Source: MFD01213-c1 sp963704405
Lineage (GTDB): Bacteria > Planctomycetota > Phycisphaerae > Tepidisphaerales > Tepidisphaeraceae
DNA: 64,000 nt
NCBI GenBank assembly: GCA_963704405.1
Contig: OY969903.1
Location: 1,426,001-1,490,000 of the forward strand
Direction of reading: 5' to 3'
Shown here piece after piece: positions 28,411-37,571 of the stretch. Each line of letters starts with the position of its first letter. Positions within the stretch are counted from its first letter, which is position 1. The position numbers were made by a program, and so were the translations under genes. The notes beneath the pieces are model-generated. The model saw nothing but the letters and a program-made list of their open reading frames with translations, was not told where the DNA came from and did no database searches.

Positions 28411-28484
28411 TCGGGGCGACAAGATTCGAACTTGCGACCTCCTGGTCCCAAACCAGGCGCTCTACCAAACTGAGCTACGCCCCG
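28411..28484 (-). tRNA. tRNA-Pro (anticodon TGG)
   Basis: On the reverse strand the 74 bases fold into a full cloverleaf. The acceptor stem CGGGGCG pairs with CGCCCCG, the discriminator is A, TAGCTCAG begins the D-arm, and the anticodon stem is CCTGG/CCAGG around the loop TTTGGGA, giving TGG, which reads proline CCA and related codons. The T-arm contains GTTCGAATC. The terminal CCA is not encoded. The 3' end faces the foreign-looking island, so it is a plausible old attachment site. Confidence 0.96.
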
Positions 28485-28567
28485 TAGCGTGAGGTGTCTA
28501 TTCTCTTCGCCCGGATATGAAAGGCAATACCTCCTGGTTTCTGCGATCAATCAGAACGCGCACCGCT

Positions 28568-29428
28568 TTATTCAATCGCCACAAACTTTTGCAGGCGTTC
28601 CACCAGATCGTTCGCGGTATATTCTGCCGCTAAATCCAGCGGCAGGAAAACACCCTGATTGTGGTCAGATGCGATGATGAGATGATGATCGCCATTGGTC
28701 GTGTAGCCCGTATCCTGGGGCTGGTGGCCGGTGATGACGAGGGTCGCGTTTACTTTTTGCAGGAACTGATCGACCCCTATTGGTGTTACGCCGCGACCCC
28801 AGATGAGTTGATAGACAGGTCCGACTTTGCGTTTGTAATCGGGCCCGGTAAGTGGCCGATCGAAGATGGTGAAGTCGAACTTTTCCATCTGCGAATCTGT
28901 TGGAAGACTGTGGCAGAAGAACAGGCCGTTGGGAGCGCGGATCGCCAGGGGGAGCGATAGCAGGAATTCCGTGATGACTACGTTTACTCGCTGGTAAGTG
29001 CTGCCGAAGTCGCGCTTGAGGCCGGCAGTGAAAGCCTCGCACACGCTCAGGCCGTTCTTCATGATCCCTTCACCGTGAATTTGCGCGAGGTCGTGATTGG
29101 CGAGAAGGAAGTGAACCTGATCGGGATAATCACACTTGAGCTCGGCGGCGCGGATAAGTGTATGCCAACTGTCTTCCGCCCCGGATTGGTCGTAATGGTC
29201 GCCGTGGATAAGTTCGTGAAGGATGAGATGGCGCTGGGGATTGCCTGGAAGGTCAACCAGCCGCAGGAGCTTTTCAAAGTTGCGGCGATGGTCGTGCAGG
29301 TCGCCTGTCATCCAAACTTCGCCTTCGTTTGGCAGGTGCACAACCTGCTGCTCGCGCAGATGGCTAAGCTGGTTTTCCTCGGCGGCGGTACCGAAGATTT
29401 CGACGGCCTGTTCAACAGAAGGGATCAT
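28568..29428 (-). CDS. Calcineurin-like metallophosphatase
   Basis: About 286 residues. The metal-binding motifs appear in order: MTGDLHDHRRN, HELIHGDHYD, LLANHDLAQIHGEG, FFCHSLPT and VITGHQPQDTGY. These match the two-metal metallophosphoesterase fold that cleaves phosphoesters of proteins, nucleotides or other small molecules. There is no signal peptide, so it is cytoplasmic. I chose the ATG at 29428 (MIPSVEQAVEIFG) because the preceding residues of the longer frame (to 29485) are low in similarity to any fold; both are possible. It is divergent to the GH-GT2 fusion gene, and no partner reveals its substrate. Confidence 0.85.
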   Translation of the reverse strand: MIPSVEQAVEIFGTAAEENQLSHLREQQVVHLPNEGEVWMTGDLHDHRRNFEKLLRLVDLPGNPQRHLILHELIHGDHYDQSGAEDSWHTLIRAAELKCDYPDQVHFLLANHDLAQIHGEGIMKNGLSVCEAFTAGLKRDFGSTYQRVNVVITEFLLSLPLAIRAPNGLFFCHSLPTDSQMEKFDFTIFDRPLTGPDYKRKVGPVYQLIWGRGVTPIGVDQFLQKVNATLVITGHQPQDTGYTTNGDHHLIIASDHNQGVFLPLDLAAEYTANDLVERLQKFVAIE

Positions 29429-29671
29429 CAGAGTCTCATTGGTATGGCGGGGCGGCGAATTCGTCAACTTGCTGGAACAATCCACTGCCTGAACGCCGCT
29501 GCATTATAGGACGTAACTGTTGAATTCGCCGAGGTCCAACTGCTCTAATGGCAGGATATTTCGGGTGTCTGATGAGGTGCGGCGTCAGATCGCGTTTTTC
29601 ATTAGGTGCGTGCAAGGGGGCTGAATAAGATAGCATTCTCTTTGTCCGATATTGGAAGGAACAGGAAGCCG

Positions 29672-32368
29672 ATGGCGGTTGTTGCAGCTGAACCGGCGGC
29701 GCGCAAAGCGCGTACGCCCATGTCGAGCAATCCAAGAAGCCCTGCGCCGCTGGCGGCGGGGACTTCGCAGGTTCGCCATCGCCGCATCGAGCCCGTCACC
29801 AACCGCGTTCGGCGCGATGGAAAATTTTTCCGCCTGGGGTCTGAAAAGCTATACATCAAAGGCGTGACCTATGGTCCGTTTGAAGCAGATCGGACGGGGC
29901 AACTGCTGCCCGGCCGCGAGCAGGTGGAAAAAGATTTCCGTCAGATGATCGAACTGGGGGCCAACTGTGTTCGCATTTATCACATCCCGCCGAAATGGTT
30001 TCTGGATCTGGCGGAAGTCAGCGGGTTGAAGATTTTCCTGGACGTGGCGTGGCCGAAGAATATCAGTTTTGACAGCCACCCCGGTGTGGTGGAGGAAGCG
30101 CGGCATGCAGTCCGCACCGCCGCCAGGCAGTGCGGCAACCACCCGGCGATTTTTGCCATCAGCGTCGTCAATGAATTCCCGGCCGATCTCGTTCGCTTCA
30201 TCGGCAAGGAGAGGGTTGAGGCCCTGATTGATGAATTGGTCTACGTGGTGAAAGACGAAGCGCCGGATTGCCTGGTGACGTTTGCGAATTTTCCAACCAC
30301 TGAATATCTGCGGCCGCGCGAGATCGATTTTGTCTGCTTTAATATTTACCTGCACAACGATCAGGTCTTTCGCAATTATCTCGCCCGCCTGCAGAACATC
30401 GCGGGTGATAAGCCGCTGATGCTGGGGGAATATGGCATCGATACCTTCCGCGAATATCCTGAAGACAAGCAGGCGGAGATACTGACAGCGCACGTGAAGG
30501 CGGTCTTTGAAGAGGGGCTGGTCGGAACATTCATTTTCAGCTTCACCGATGACTGGGTGACCAACGGCTATCGAATTGACGAATGGAAATTCGGCATCAC
30601 GCGCACCGATCGCACACCGAAACTGGCGTTTGAAGCGCTGAAGGGGGTGTTCCAGAAGGTGCCGCAGACGTTCGAAGGCGAATTGCCGAGCATGAGCGTC
30701 ATCATCTGCTCGTATAACGGCGCGAGCACCACCGAATCATGCCTGCGCTCAATGGAGCGGCTGCGCTATCCTGGCGAGATGGAAGTGCTTTTTATCGATG
30801 ATGGAAGCACCGACAATACGCAGCAGATTCTGCAGAAATTTCCCTGGGTGCGCAATATCCGCCAGAAAAACATGGGCCTGAGCTATGCCCGCAATGTGGG
30901 CATGAACGAAGCCAAAGGCGAAGTGATCGTCTACACCGACAGCGACTGCGAAGCGGATGAGGATTGGCTGTATTACCTCGCCGTTGCAATGAAGCGCAGC
31001 GGTCACGTCGGCATGGGCGGGCCGAATCTGATTCCGGATGAAGGATCGTGGGTAGCCGACTGCGTGGGCCTCAGCCCTGGCGGACCGACGCACGTGATGA
31101 TCGATGACCGTACCGCCGAGCACGTGCCCGGCTGCAACATGGCGTATTACACCTGGGCCGCCAGGGCAGTGAACGGATTCGACAGCCAATACCGCAAGGC
31201 CGGTGATGATGTCGATTTTATCTGGCGATTGCAGAACCTGGGTTACAGCATCGGCTTCGCGCCTGCGGCGCAGGTATGGCACTATCGCCGCAATACGGTG
31301 AAGGCATATCTCAAGCAGCAGCGAGGTTATGGAGAAGCGGAAGCGCTGCTGAAATATAAACACCCCGACCGGTTCAACACGCTGGGCGCCAGCCACTGGC
31401 GCGGAAAAATTTACGGCGGTGAAGAGATCGGCGTCCGCTTTGGCGGCGATGTCATCTACCACGGCATGTTTGGCACTGGACTCTTCCAGACCATTTATCG
31501 CCAGCCCGCTTCGATGCTGGCGATGATGATGATGAGCATCGAGTGGCACTTGCTCGGTGCATTCGTCACGATTCTGGGCCTGGCGTTTATGCCGCTGCTC
31601 TGGGTCGCGCTGGCGATGTTTATCACACCGATCGCGCTGGCGATCGTTGCCGCCGCCCAGGCGCCGATGCCCAGGCACCGGCATTGGCTGACCCGCCCGC
31701 TGATCGCGTTTCTGCATTTCCGCCAGCCCATTGCCCGCGGTTGGGCCAGATATTCCGTTCGCCTGAAACACAAGGTGATGAAGCGCGAGGCGCGAGGCTA
31801 TCAGCGATCAAACGATCTTCCATTCGATCCACAGGACCGTCGTACGCTGCGTTACTGGAGCAGCGAATTCGATCGCGTGCATCTGCTCAAAAACATCACC
31901 GACGAAGTGAAAGCCGCCGGATGGCGCATTCGCCTCGACAGCGGCTGGGGCGAATGGGACATGGAGATATACGGCTCGCGCTACGTGAAGGTCCGCGTGA
32001 CAACCGCCAGCGAACATCACGATGGCCGCGGAATGCTGACCCGCGTGCGCGTCCACACGTTCATGAGCAAATTCTGCCAATGCCTCTTTTTTGCCAGCCT
32101 GATTTTGTGCGGCCTGCTGCTGCTGCACGTATGGCCTTTCAGCCGCCCGGCGGTGCTGATCCCGCTGGCATGGTGGGCTATGTTCCTGGTCAACCGCCGG
32201 CGCGTAACGGTCCCGGTGCTCGGCATGATCGACGAAGTCGCCGAAAAGTGCGGCTATTTCCCAATTCCGGTATATCCGGAAGCCCCCGGCGAAAAACTCG
32301 CCATCGAGACAAAAAAGCAACCAGCGGAGGGGGAGGAGTTGGAGGAGCATCACGCATCGGTGGTGTAA
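29672..32368 (+). CDS. Membrane-bound fusion of a clan GH-A glycoside hydrolase and a family 2 glycosyltransferase
   Basis: About 898 residues. Residues 45-330 form a TIM-barrel glycoside hydrolase of clan A: VVNEFP holds the acid/base glutamate (168) and LMLGEYG the nucleophile (253). A GT2 domain starts at 341 (MSVIICSYNG) with DDGSTD at 376-381, TDSD at 422-425 and a QQRGYG motif at 549-554 like the QxxRW of processive synthases. Two membrane regions follow (613-663 and about 780-820). Such a protein could extend a beta-glucan and cut, branch or cyclise it, as proposed for NdvC-type enzymes. An ABC exporter and another glycosyltransferase follow. AGGAAG stands before the chosen ATG; a longer frame begins at 29606. 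Confidence 0.85.
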   Translation: MAVVAAEPAARKARTPMSSNPRSPAPLAAGTSQVRHRRIEPVTNRVRRDGKFFRLGSEKLYIKGVTYGPFEADRTGQLLPGREQVEKDFRQMIELGANCVRIYHIPPKWFLDLAEVSGLKIFLDVAWPKNISFDSHPGVVEEARHAVRTAARQCGNHPAIFAISVVNEFPADLVRFIGKERVEALIDELVYVVKDEAPDCLVTFANFPTTEYLRPREIDFVCFNIYLHNDQVFRNYLARLQNIAGDKPLMLGEYGIDTFREYPEDKQAEILTAHVKAVFEEGLVGTFIFSFTDDWVTNGYRIDEWKFGITRTDRTPKLAFEALKGVFQKVPQTFEGELPSMSVIICSYNGASTTESCLRSMERLRYPGEMEVLFIDDGSTDNTQQILQKFPWVRNIRQKNMGLSYARNVGMNEAKGEVIVYTDSDCEADEDWLYYLAVAMKRSGHVGMGGPNLIPDEGSWVADCVGLSPGGPTHVMIDDRTAEHVPGCNMAYYTWAARAVNGFDSQYRKAGDDVDFIWRLQNLGYSIGFAPAAQVWHYRRNTVKAYLKQQRGYGEAEALLKYKHPDRFNTLGASHWRGKIYGGEEIGVRFGGDVIYHGMFGTGLFQTIYRQPASMLAMMMMSIEWHLLGAFVTILGLAFMPLLWVALAMFITPIALAIVAAAQAPMPRHRHWLTRPLIAFLHFRQPIARGWARYSVRLKHKVMKREARGYQRSNDLPFDPQDRRTLRYWSSEFDRVHLLKNITDEVKAAGWRIRLDSGWGEWDMEIYGSRYVKVRVTTASEHHDGRGMLTRVRVHTFMSKFCQCLFFASLILCGLLLLHVWPFSRPAVLIPLAWWAMFLVNRRRVTVPVLGMIDEVAEKCGYFPIPVYPEAPGEKLAIETKKQPAEGEELEEHHASVV

Positions 32369-32373
32369 CTTTT

Positions 32374-32510
32374 CTCTCCCCTCTCTCGGTACACCGGGAG
32401 ACGGCAGGGTGCGGGTGATTTCAAAAATCGAACGATTGCGGCCGGACAAAATCACCCTCACCCACTCGCGGGCAGCCGCCCTCATCTCGCGTCTCCCGAA
32501 GAGAGAGGGG
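32374..32510. repeat. Long imperfect inverted repeat between synthase and exporter genes
   Basis: The left arm (32374-32421: CTCTCCCCTCTCTCGG, CCGGGAGAC, GGGTGATTT) is matched in reverse by the right arm (32448-32510: AAATCACCCTC, GTCTCCCGA, GAGAGAGGGG). The whole could form a large hairpin between two genes of one operon. Related sequence occurs at 48735-48862 and 52414-52475, so it is a dispersed palindromic family. It might stabilise the upstream message or reduce read-through. Confidence 0.6.
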
Positions 32511-32548
32511 ACCGGAACAGAATTGAATTGCGAACTGATGTGATCCTT

Positions 32549-34375
32549 ATGCGCTTTTACCTCCGCGCCATTTCCTACTTCAAAGACGACATCGGCAAAG
32601 TCGTCCTCTCGCTCGTCGTCATCGCGGCCATGACCGTCTGCGGCTTGCTCCAGGTCTATCCCCTGGCGATCCTGACCGACAATATCTTTGGCCGATACCC
32701 ATCCCCCAGCGGATGGATCGCGAAATTATTCTTTCACCTGGCCCCCACTGGCAAAGTCGGACAGGTCGTGGCCCTGGGCATCATCGTGCTTGCCCTGCGG
32801 CTCATCCAGGAAGTCCTGCAGATGGGCCAAACGCTCCTCAACATCAAGATCGGCTACGGCGGTCTGATGCGCGTGCGATGCGACCTCTTTAAGAAACTGC
32901 AGGAACTGAGCCTTGCCTATCACAAATCCCAACCCCAGGGCGACGCGATCTACCGGCTCTCGTGGGACACATACGGCTTCCAGACCATCCTGAACGTCGC
33001 CGTGCAAACTGTTATCGTCAGCTCCATCACGCTGCTCATCATGATCGGCATCATGCTGAGTCTGAACTGGCAGCTCACGCTGATCTCTCTTTCTGTTGCG
33101 CCGCTGCTTTTCTGGACCACCAAGATCTACAACAAAATTCTCACGTCCAAAGCCACCGAGGCGAAGGAAGTTGAATCACGACTCACGACGGCCATCCAGC
33201 GATCCGTCGCAACCGTCGGCCTGGTGCAGGCCTTCGGCCGCGAAGCGGATGAGTTCAAGCATTTTTCCCTGACTGTCGAAAACTCCGTCTCGGCCTACCT
33301 CCGGCTTCACTGGCAGGAAGTGATCTTCTGGCTGTTTGTCGGCGTCATCTTCGGTGTCGGCGGGGCCGCCATCTTCGGGTATGGCGGTTACCTTATCTAT
33401 CGCGACGATTACCTGCTCCACATGGATGGCCGCGGAATGACCATCGGCAAGCTCACGATTTTCATCGCCTACCTGTCGATGCTCTATGGCCCGCTCAAAA
33501 ACCTCTCTGGCTCCGGAGCACAACTAGCCGGCGGCGTCGCCGGTGTTCGCCGGGTGTTCGAAGTGCTCGATCGCGATCCGATCATCAAAGATGCGCCTAA
33601 CGCAATTCATCTGCCGAAGCAGCCGCGGACACTCTCGCTCGATCATGTCGTATTCGAATATCGCAAAGGCGAGCCTGTGCTCGACGATGTCTCATGCACC
33701 ATCAAGCCTGGTGAGATGGTGGCTTTTGTCGGCCCCAGCGGCGTCGGAAAAACCACGCTGCTCAATCTCCTCCCCAGGTTCTACGACCCCGTCGGCGGCG
33801 CGATGAAGCTCGACGCCCACGACGTGCGAACCGTAAAAATCAGCGATCTGCGAAAGCATATCGCCCTGGTCTTACAGGAATCGGTGATCCTGCCCACCAG
33901 CGTGCGTGAAAACATCGCCTATGGCCGGCCGGATGCGACTGACGCCCAGATCAAACATGCCGCCGACATCGCCGGCGCCGGCGTGTTTATCGAAAAGCTC
34001 CCCGGCAAATATGAAGAGCAAATCGACGAAGCCGGCCAAAATCTGTCCGGCGGACAAAAACAGCGCATCAGCATTGCCCGCGCCCTGCTCACCGAAGCAC
34101 CCATCATCATCATGGACGAACCCACCAGCGCCCTCGACCCCGAACACGAAGCGCGGATTGTTGAAACGCTGAAGCGCATCAAGGGCCAGCGGACGATCAT
34201 CCTCGTCAGCCACCGCCTCAGCACCGTTTCCGATTGCGACCAGATTTTCGTCATGGAGGCCGGAAAGATCATCGAGCGCGGAACTCACGATCAACTCGTG
34301 GCCATGCGGGGGGCCTATTTCAGGATGGCGAAACATCAGATGAAAATAGAAGATTCGGAACCGCAGATTGCGTAG
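32549..34375 (+). CDS. ABC exporter, fused permease and ATPase (MsbA/cyclic glucan exporter type)
   Basis: About 608 residues from the ATG at 32549; a TTG at 32528 is a less likely start. Six membrane helices fill the first 330 residues. The ATPase follows with Walker A GPSGVGKTT near residue 395, signature LSGGQKQRIS, Walker B IIIMDEPTSALD and the switch LVSHRLST. It is the type-IV exporter architecture shared by MsbA and the beta-glucan exporter ChvA/NdvA. Its place between a GH-GT2 synthase and a glycosyltransferase suggests it moves the made glycan or its lipid-linked form across the inner membrane. Transported substrate is inference. Confidence 0.9.
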   Translation: MRFYLRAISYFKDDIGKVVLSLVVIAAMTVCGLLQVYPLAILTDNIFGRYPSPSGWIAKLFFHLAPTGKVGQVVALGIIVLALRLIQEVLQMGQTLLNIKIGYGGLMRVRCDLFKKLQELSLAYHKSQPQGDAIYRLSWDTYGFQTILNVAVQTVIVSSITLLIMIGIMLSLNWQLTLISLSVAPLLFWTTKIYNKILTSKATEAKEVESRLTTAIQRSVATVGLVQAFGREADEFKHFSLTVENSVSAYLRLHWQEVIFWLFVGVIFGVGGAAIFGYGGYLIYRDDYLLHMDGRGMTIGKLTIFIAYLSMLYGPLKNLSGSGAQLAGGVAGVRRVFEVLDRDPIIKDAPNAIHLPKQPRTLSLDHVVFEYRKGEPVLDDVSCTIKPGEMVAFVGPSGVGKTTLLNLLPRFYDPVGGAMKLDAHDVRTVKISDLRKHIALVLQESVILPTSVRENIAYGRPDATDAQIKHAADIAGAGVFIEKLPGKYEEQIDEAGQNLSGGQKQRISIARALLTEAPIIIMDEPTSALDPEHEARIVETLKRIKGQRTIILVSHRLSTVSDCDQIFVMEAGKIIERGTHDQLVAMRGAYFRMAKHQMKIEDSEPQIA

Positions 34376-34395
34376 ATTTGAATTGGAGAAGAGAT

Positions 34396-34583
34396 ATGCC
34401 GGCCGATTTCATTTGTTATGGCAAGGTGCTGCTCGAGTTGAAAGCCATGAAGCAACTCAGTCCGATTGAACGAGCTCAAGTTCTGCACGATCTCCGAGCG
34501 ATAGGGTTCAAGAGAACCTTTCTCATCGACTTCGGAGGCCAAGCTTGGAGTGGGAGTTTGAGCGGATCGTGCTGAACGCATAA
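34396..34583 (+). pseudogene. GxxExxY-family protein remnant (N-terminally truncated, frameshifted)
   Basis: The frame ADFICYGKVLLELKAMKQ, EYLRAIG-like LHDLRAIGF and FLIDFGG matches the second half of GxxExxY proteins, small PD-(D/E)XK-like proteins scattered through planctomycete genomes. About half the usual 125 residues is missing at the N-terminus, although GGAGAAG stands before the ATG. Near the end the frame slips at 34537-34538; adding one G gives GGPSLEWERIVL-type ending up to a stop at 34581. It interrupts the exporter and glycosyltransferase genes without breaking them. Confidence 0.65.
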
Positions 34584-34632
34584 CACGATTCCTGTTAAAA
34601 AAATTGCGCAATCTGCGAAATCTGCGGTTCCA

Positions 34633-35835
34633 ATGTCTTCAAATCAAAAACTCCGCATCATTGTCGGTGGCATGGTCGGGCAGTTCCCCTACGGCGGTGT
34701 CGCCTGGGATTATTTCCACTACTGTCTCGCTTTCCACGAACTCGGCCACGATGTCTACTATCACGAAGACACCTGGTGCTGGCCATTCGATCCGACCCTG
34801 GGCTACGTTACCGATAACCCCTCCCACACCCTCAATTTCTTCAGAGATTTTTTCGATACGTACGCTCCGCATCTTGCGGAAAAATGGCATTACCTCCTGC
34901 TCCACGACAAAAGCTTCGGCATGACCCGTGAGGCATTTGACGAAGTCGCCAAAACCGCCGACGTGTTTTTGAACGTGAGCGGCGCCTGCTTCATCCCCGA
35001 AAATCTGAATCCGCGGTGCGTCAAGGTCTTTATGGACACCGACCCCGGATACAACCAGTTTGTCCTGAGCGAGAAATATGCCTGGTCACAGAACGTTGAG
35101 CGCTGGTGCCAGCAGGTAGCGGAGCATGATCGGCATCTCACCTATGCGGAAAATATTGACGGCGATGACTGCATCATCCCCCGCCTGAATTTCGATTGGC
35201 GGCCAACGCGATGCATCGTGACGCTGCCATCCTGGGATGCCGTCCGCCATGCCCCAATCCCGCCGAACGCGCCTTTCACCACCATCATGACCCTCGGCTA
35301 TTTCAAAGGCCCCGTCACCTATCGCGGCAAGCAATATGAATCCAAGGTCCCTGAATTCGAAAAATTCCGGACCCTGCCCAATCGAACATCGACGCCACTG
35401 ATGATGGGCATTGCCGGCGATAAAGTTCCGCTTGACCCCATTCGGAAAGACGGCTGGAACCTGATCGACGCCGCCAAGGCGACGATCACCACCGAAGGCT
35501 ACATGCAGTTCATCGCAGGCTCTGCCGGCGAATGGTCTATCGCGAAGAACATATATGTCGATACCCGCAGCGGCTGGTTCAGTTGTCGCACCGCCTGCTA
35601 TCTCGCCGCCGGCCGGCCAGCTGTCGTTCAGGAAACCGGATGGAGCCGCTTTATTCCCAGCGGTCGCGGCGTGATCGCATTCCAAGCCATTGAAGAAGCC
35701 GTCGCCGGCCTCAAAGAAATGACCGCCAATCCCGCGCCCCATCGCGCAGCCGCTTACGAGATCGCCCGAGAATACCTCGCCCCCGATCGCGTGATCCCAC
35801 CCATGCTGGAAGCCATCTTCGCACCGAAAAAATAA
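34633..35835 (+). CDS. Glycosyltransferase (GT4/CgeB-like) of the glucan cassette
   Basis: The 400-residue protein begins LRIIVGGMVGQFPYGGVAWD and ends with a donor-binding domain containing SIAKNIYVDTRSGWFSCRT, CYLAAGRPAVVQETGW and PSGRGVIAF. These are typical of GT-B enzymes related to CgeB and spore-coat type transferases. It lacks membrane segments and probably works at the cytoplasmic face. It is the last gene of a cassette with the GH-GT2 fusion and the ABC exporter, so it may start or decorate the glycan. The donor sugar is unknown. Confidence 0.75.
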   Translation: MSSNQKLRIIVGGMVGQFPYGGVAWDYFHYCLAFHELGHDVYYHEDTWCWPFDPTLGYVTDNPSHTLNFFRDFFDTYAPHLAEKWHYLLLHDKSFGMTREAFDEVAKTADVFLNVSGACFIPENLNPRCVKVFMDTDPGYNQFVLSEKYAWSQNVERWCQQVAEHDRHLTYAENIDGDDCIIPRLNFDWRPTRCIVTLPSWDAVRHAPIPPNAPFTTIMTLGYFKGPVTYRGKQYESKVPEFEKFRTLPNRTSTPLMMGIAGDKVPLDPIRKDGWNLIDAAKATITTEGYMQFIAGSAGEWSIAKNIYVDTRSGWFSCRTACYLAAGRPAVVQETGWSRFIPSGRGVIAFQAIEEAVAGLKEMTANPAPHRAAAYEIAREYLAPDRVIPPMLEAIFAPKK

Positions 35836-35950
35836 TATTCAGCGAACATCCACCGGTTTCGTCGTATAATTTCCCAAAAGCCCGCTGAAAAAAATGCGAC
35901 TCGGAAAGGCACATCTTCGTCCCTGGAACCCGCGGCTGAAACCCACAACC

Positions 35951-36345
35951 ATGACACTCGCGACCGTGCGGCTGCTTGTGGATGACTTCGTCGCCTGTCA
36001 TCGCTTCTACACCCACGTCCTGGGCTTCACACCCCGCTTCGGCAAAGCCGACGCACTATACGAAGAATTCGATTGCGGGGCGGTTGTCGTTGCACTCTTT
36101 GACCGCAGTCTTGTCGTCGACGCCGCCGGCCTCTCCGGCGAGCCGGCAACCCCTTCCAGCGCAAGCCCGGTGATTCTTGCCTTTGCAGTGAATGATGTAG
36201 ACCGTTCCGCCGCTCTGCTGCGCGAAAAGGCGTCCGCTTCGTCGCCGAGCCCGCCGACCAACCGAAATGGCGTTTAAGAGCAGCCCTTTTCCACGATCCC
36301 GCCGGCAACCTCATCGAGATTAATTCACGCTTAAGAGTCCAATGA
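35951..36345 (+). CDS. VOC-family (glyoxalase-like) protein, frameshifted
   Basis: A small, about 131-residue protein of the vicinal-oxygen-chelate superfamily. The N-terminal half reads ATVRLLVDDFVACHRFYTHV with the typical LGFTPRFG loop. The frame slips at 36229-36230; with one G restored, EKGVRFVAEPADQP and ALFHDPAGNLIEI follow, the second half with its metal-ligand glutamate, ending at 36345. VOC proteins bind a metal ion and act on varied small molecules or bind drugs. The reaction is unknown. The nearby M29 gene is convergent. Confidence 0.7.
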
Positions 36346-36374
36346 ACTTTTCATGCGCGGGCGTCTCGCTCGTG

Positions 36375-37502
36375 CTACGAAGGATTCGGAAATCCTTCCC
36401 GCGTAAACTTCCCACCCACATTTACCTTTTCCCCATCGATCTCCACGAAGCCCCCCTTGCGCAGATCCACCACCATATCCCAATGCAGCCCGGACTGATT
36501 CGTATTCCCCGTCTCCGGATATCCCGCGCCCAGCGCAAAGTGAACTGTTCCCCCGATTTTTTCATCGAACAGCGTATTCCGCGTGTACTGTTGAATATTG
36601 TAATTTGTGCCGATCGCACACTCGCCGAGCAGGCGGCTGCCACCGTCCATATCCAGCATGCTGATCAGAAAATCTTCCCCTTTGCTTGCCGACGCGTCGA
36701 TCACTTTCCCATCTTTGAATCTCAGCACGACATCCTGCACCTCGCGGCCAATATGCACGGCCGGAAAACTAAAATGCACAATCCCATTCACACTGGTTTC
36801 CACAGGGCCGGTGAACACTTCCCCATCCGGAAAATTCTCGTGCCCATCACAATTGATCCACGTCCGCCCGGCGAGCGACATGCGGATATCGGTGCCGTTC
36901 GCCGCCACCACGCGATAGTCCGTCTTGCCCTGAAGGAAATCCACAAGCTTCTGCTGGCGGACGCTCACCTCCTGCCACGCCGCAACCGGATCAGGCTTAT
37001 CCAGCATCCCCGCGTTGAAAACAAAATCTTCATATTCCGCCAGGCTCATCTCCGCATCCTGGGCGGCGGCCTGACACGGAAACTGCGTTCCGCTCCAGTG
37101 CAAACTCCCGCTGGCCGCACGGCGCATAAAAATCTCCATGTGCGGCCGCCGCGCCGCCTGGGTCAGCCCCAGCTTTTTCGTATCCGCATTCGATAGCGCC
37201 TTGGTATTTTCCTCCGCCCAGATTCCGATGGAGCAATCGATCGTTTCATATTCATGCAGCGTGATCGGATTCACAAAGCGAAGCTGCTCATCGGCCCCGT
37301 TCTTCAGAAGAATCTCGGCAAGCTCTTCCGGTGCCATCCGAACCATTGGATTTCCGCCGGCTTTTACCGTCTCCCGATATAGCTCCAGAATCAGCGGCTG
37401 CGCCACCGGCGGCCCGCTGAGGCGCACGAGTTGCCCCGGCTTCACGCCGACACTGTAATTAACAAGCACCTCGGCCAGTTTAGTCAGACGGGGATCGCGC
37501 AT
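36375..37502 (-). CDS. M29-family aminopeptidase
   Basis: The 375-residue protein matches the thermophilic aminopeptidase family M29 (AmpS, PepS): LVNYSVGVKPGQLVRLSGPP at the start and, towards the end, LDMDGGSRLLGECAIG, IGGTVHFALGAGYPETGN and SGLHWDMVVDLRKGG with the glutamate, histidine and aspartate metal ligands. It removes N-terminal residues from peptides using a two-metal centre in the cytoplasm. Length is slightly under the usual 410. The start at 37502 fits the family; the divergent aldo/keto reductase gene begins 69 bases away. Confidence 0.9.
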   Translation of the reverse strand: MRDPRLTKLAEVLVNYSVGVKPGQLVRLSGPPVAQPLILELYRETVKAGGNPMVRMAPEELAEILLKNGADEQLRFVNPITLHEYETIDCSIGIWAEENTKALSNADTKKLGLTQAARRPHMEIFMRRAASGSLHWSGTQFPCQAAAQDAEMSLAEYEDFVFNAGMLDKPDPVAAWQEVSVRQQKLVDFLQGKTDYRVVAANGTDIRMSLAGRTWINCDGHENFPDGEVFTGPVETSVNGIVHFSFPAVHIGREVQDVVLRFKDGKVIDASASKGEDFLISMLDMDGGSRLLGECAIGTNYNIQQYTRNTLFDEKIGGTVHFALGAGYPETGNTNQSGLHWDMVVDLRKGGFVEIDGEKVNVGGKFTREGFPNPS

Positions 37503-37571
37503 GGGCGGACTTTAGTTTCCCAGATGCCCAGAGGCAATGATCCGCCTATGATCCGGTCCAAAGGAGAATTC

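Noticed and set aside
23876..28484. Attachment-site repeats flanking the island
   Set aside because: I looked for a copy of the tRNA-Pro 3' end near the IS66 remnant and found none; no integrase gene is present, so integration at the tRNA is unproven.
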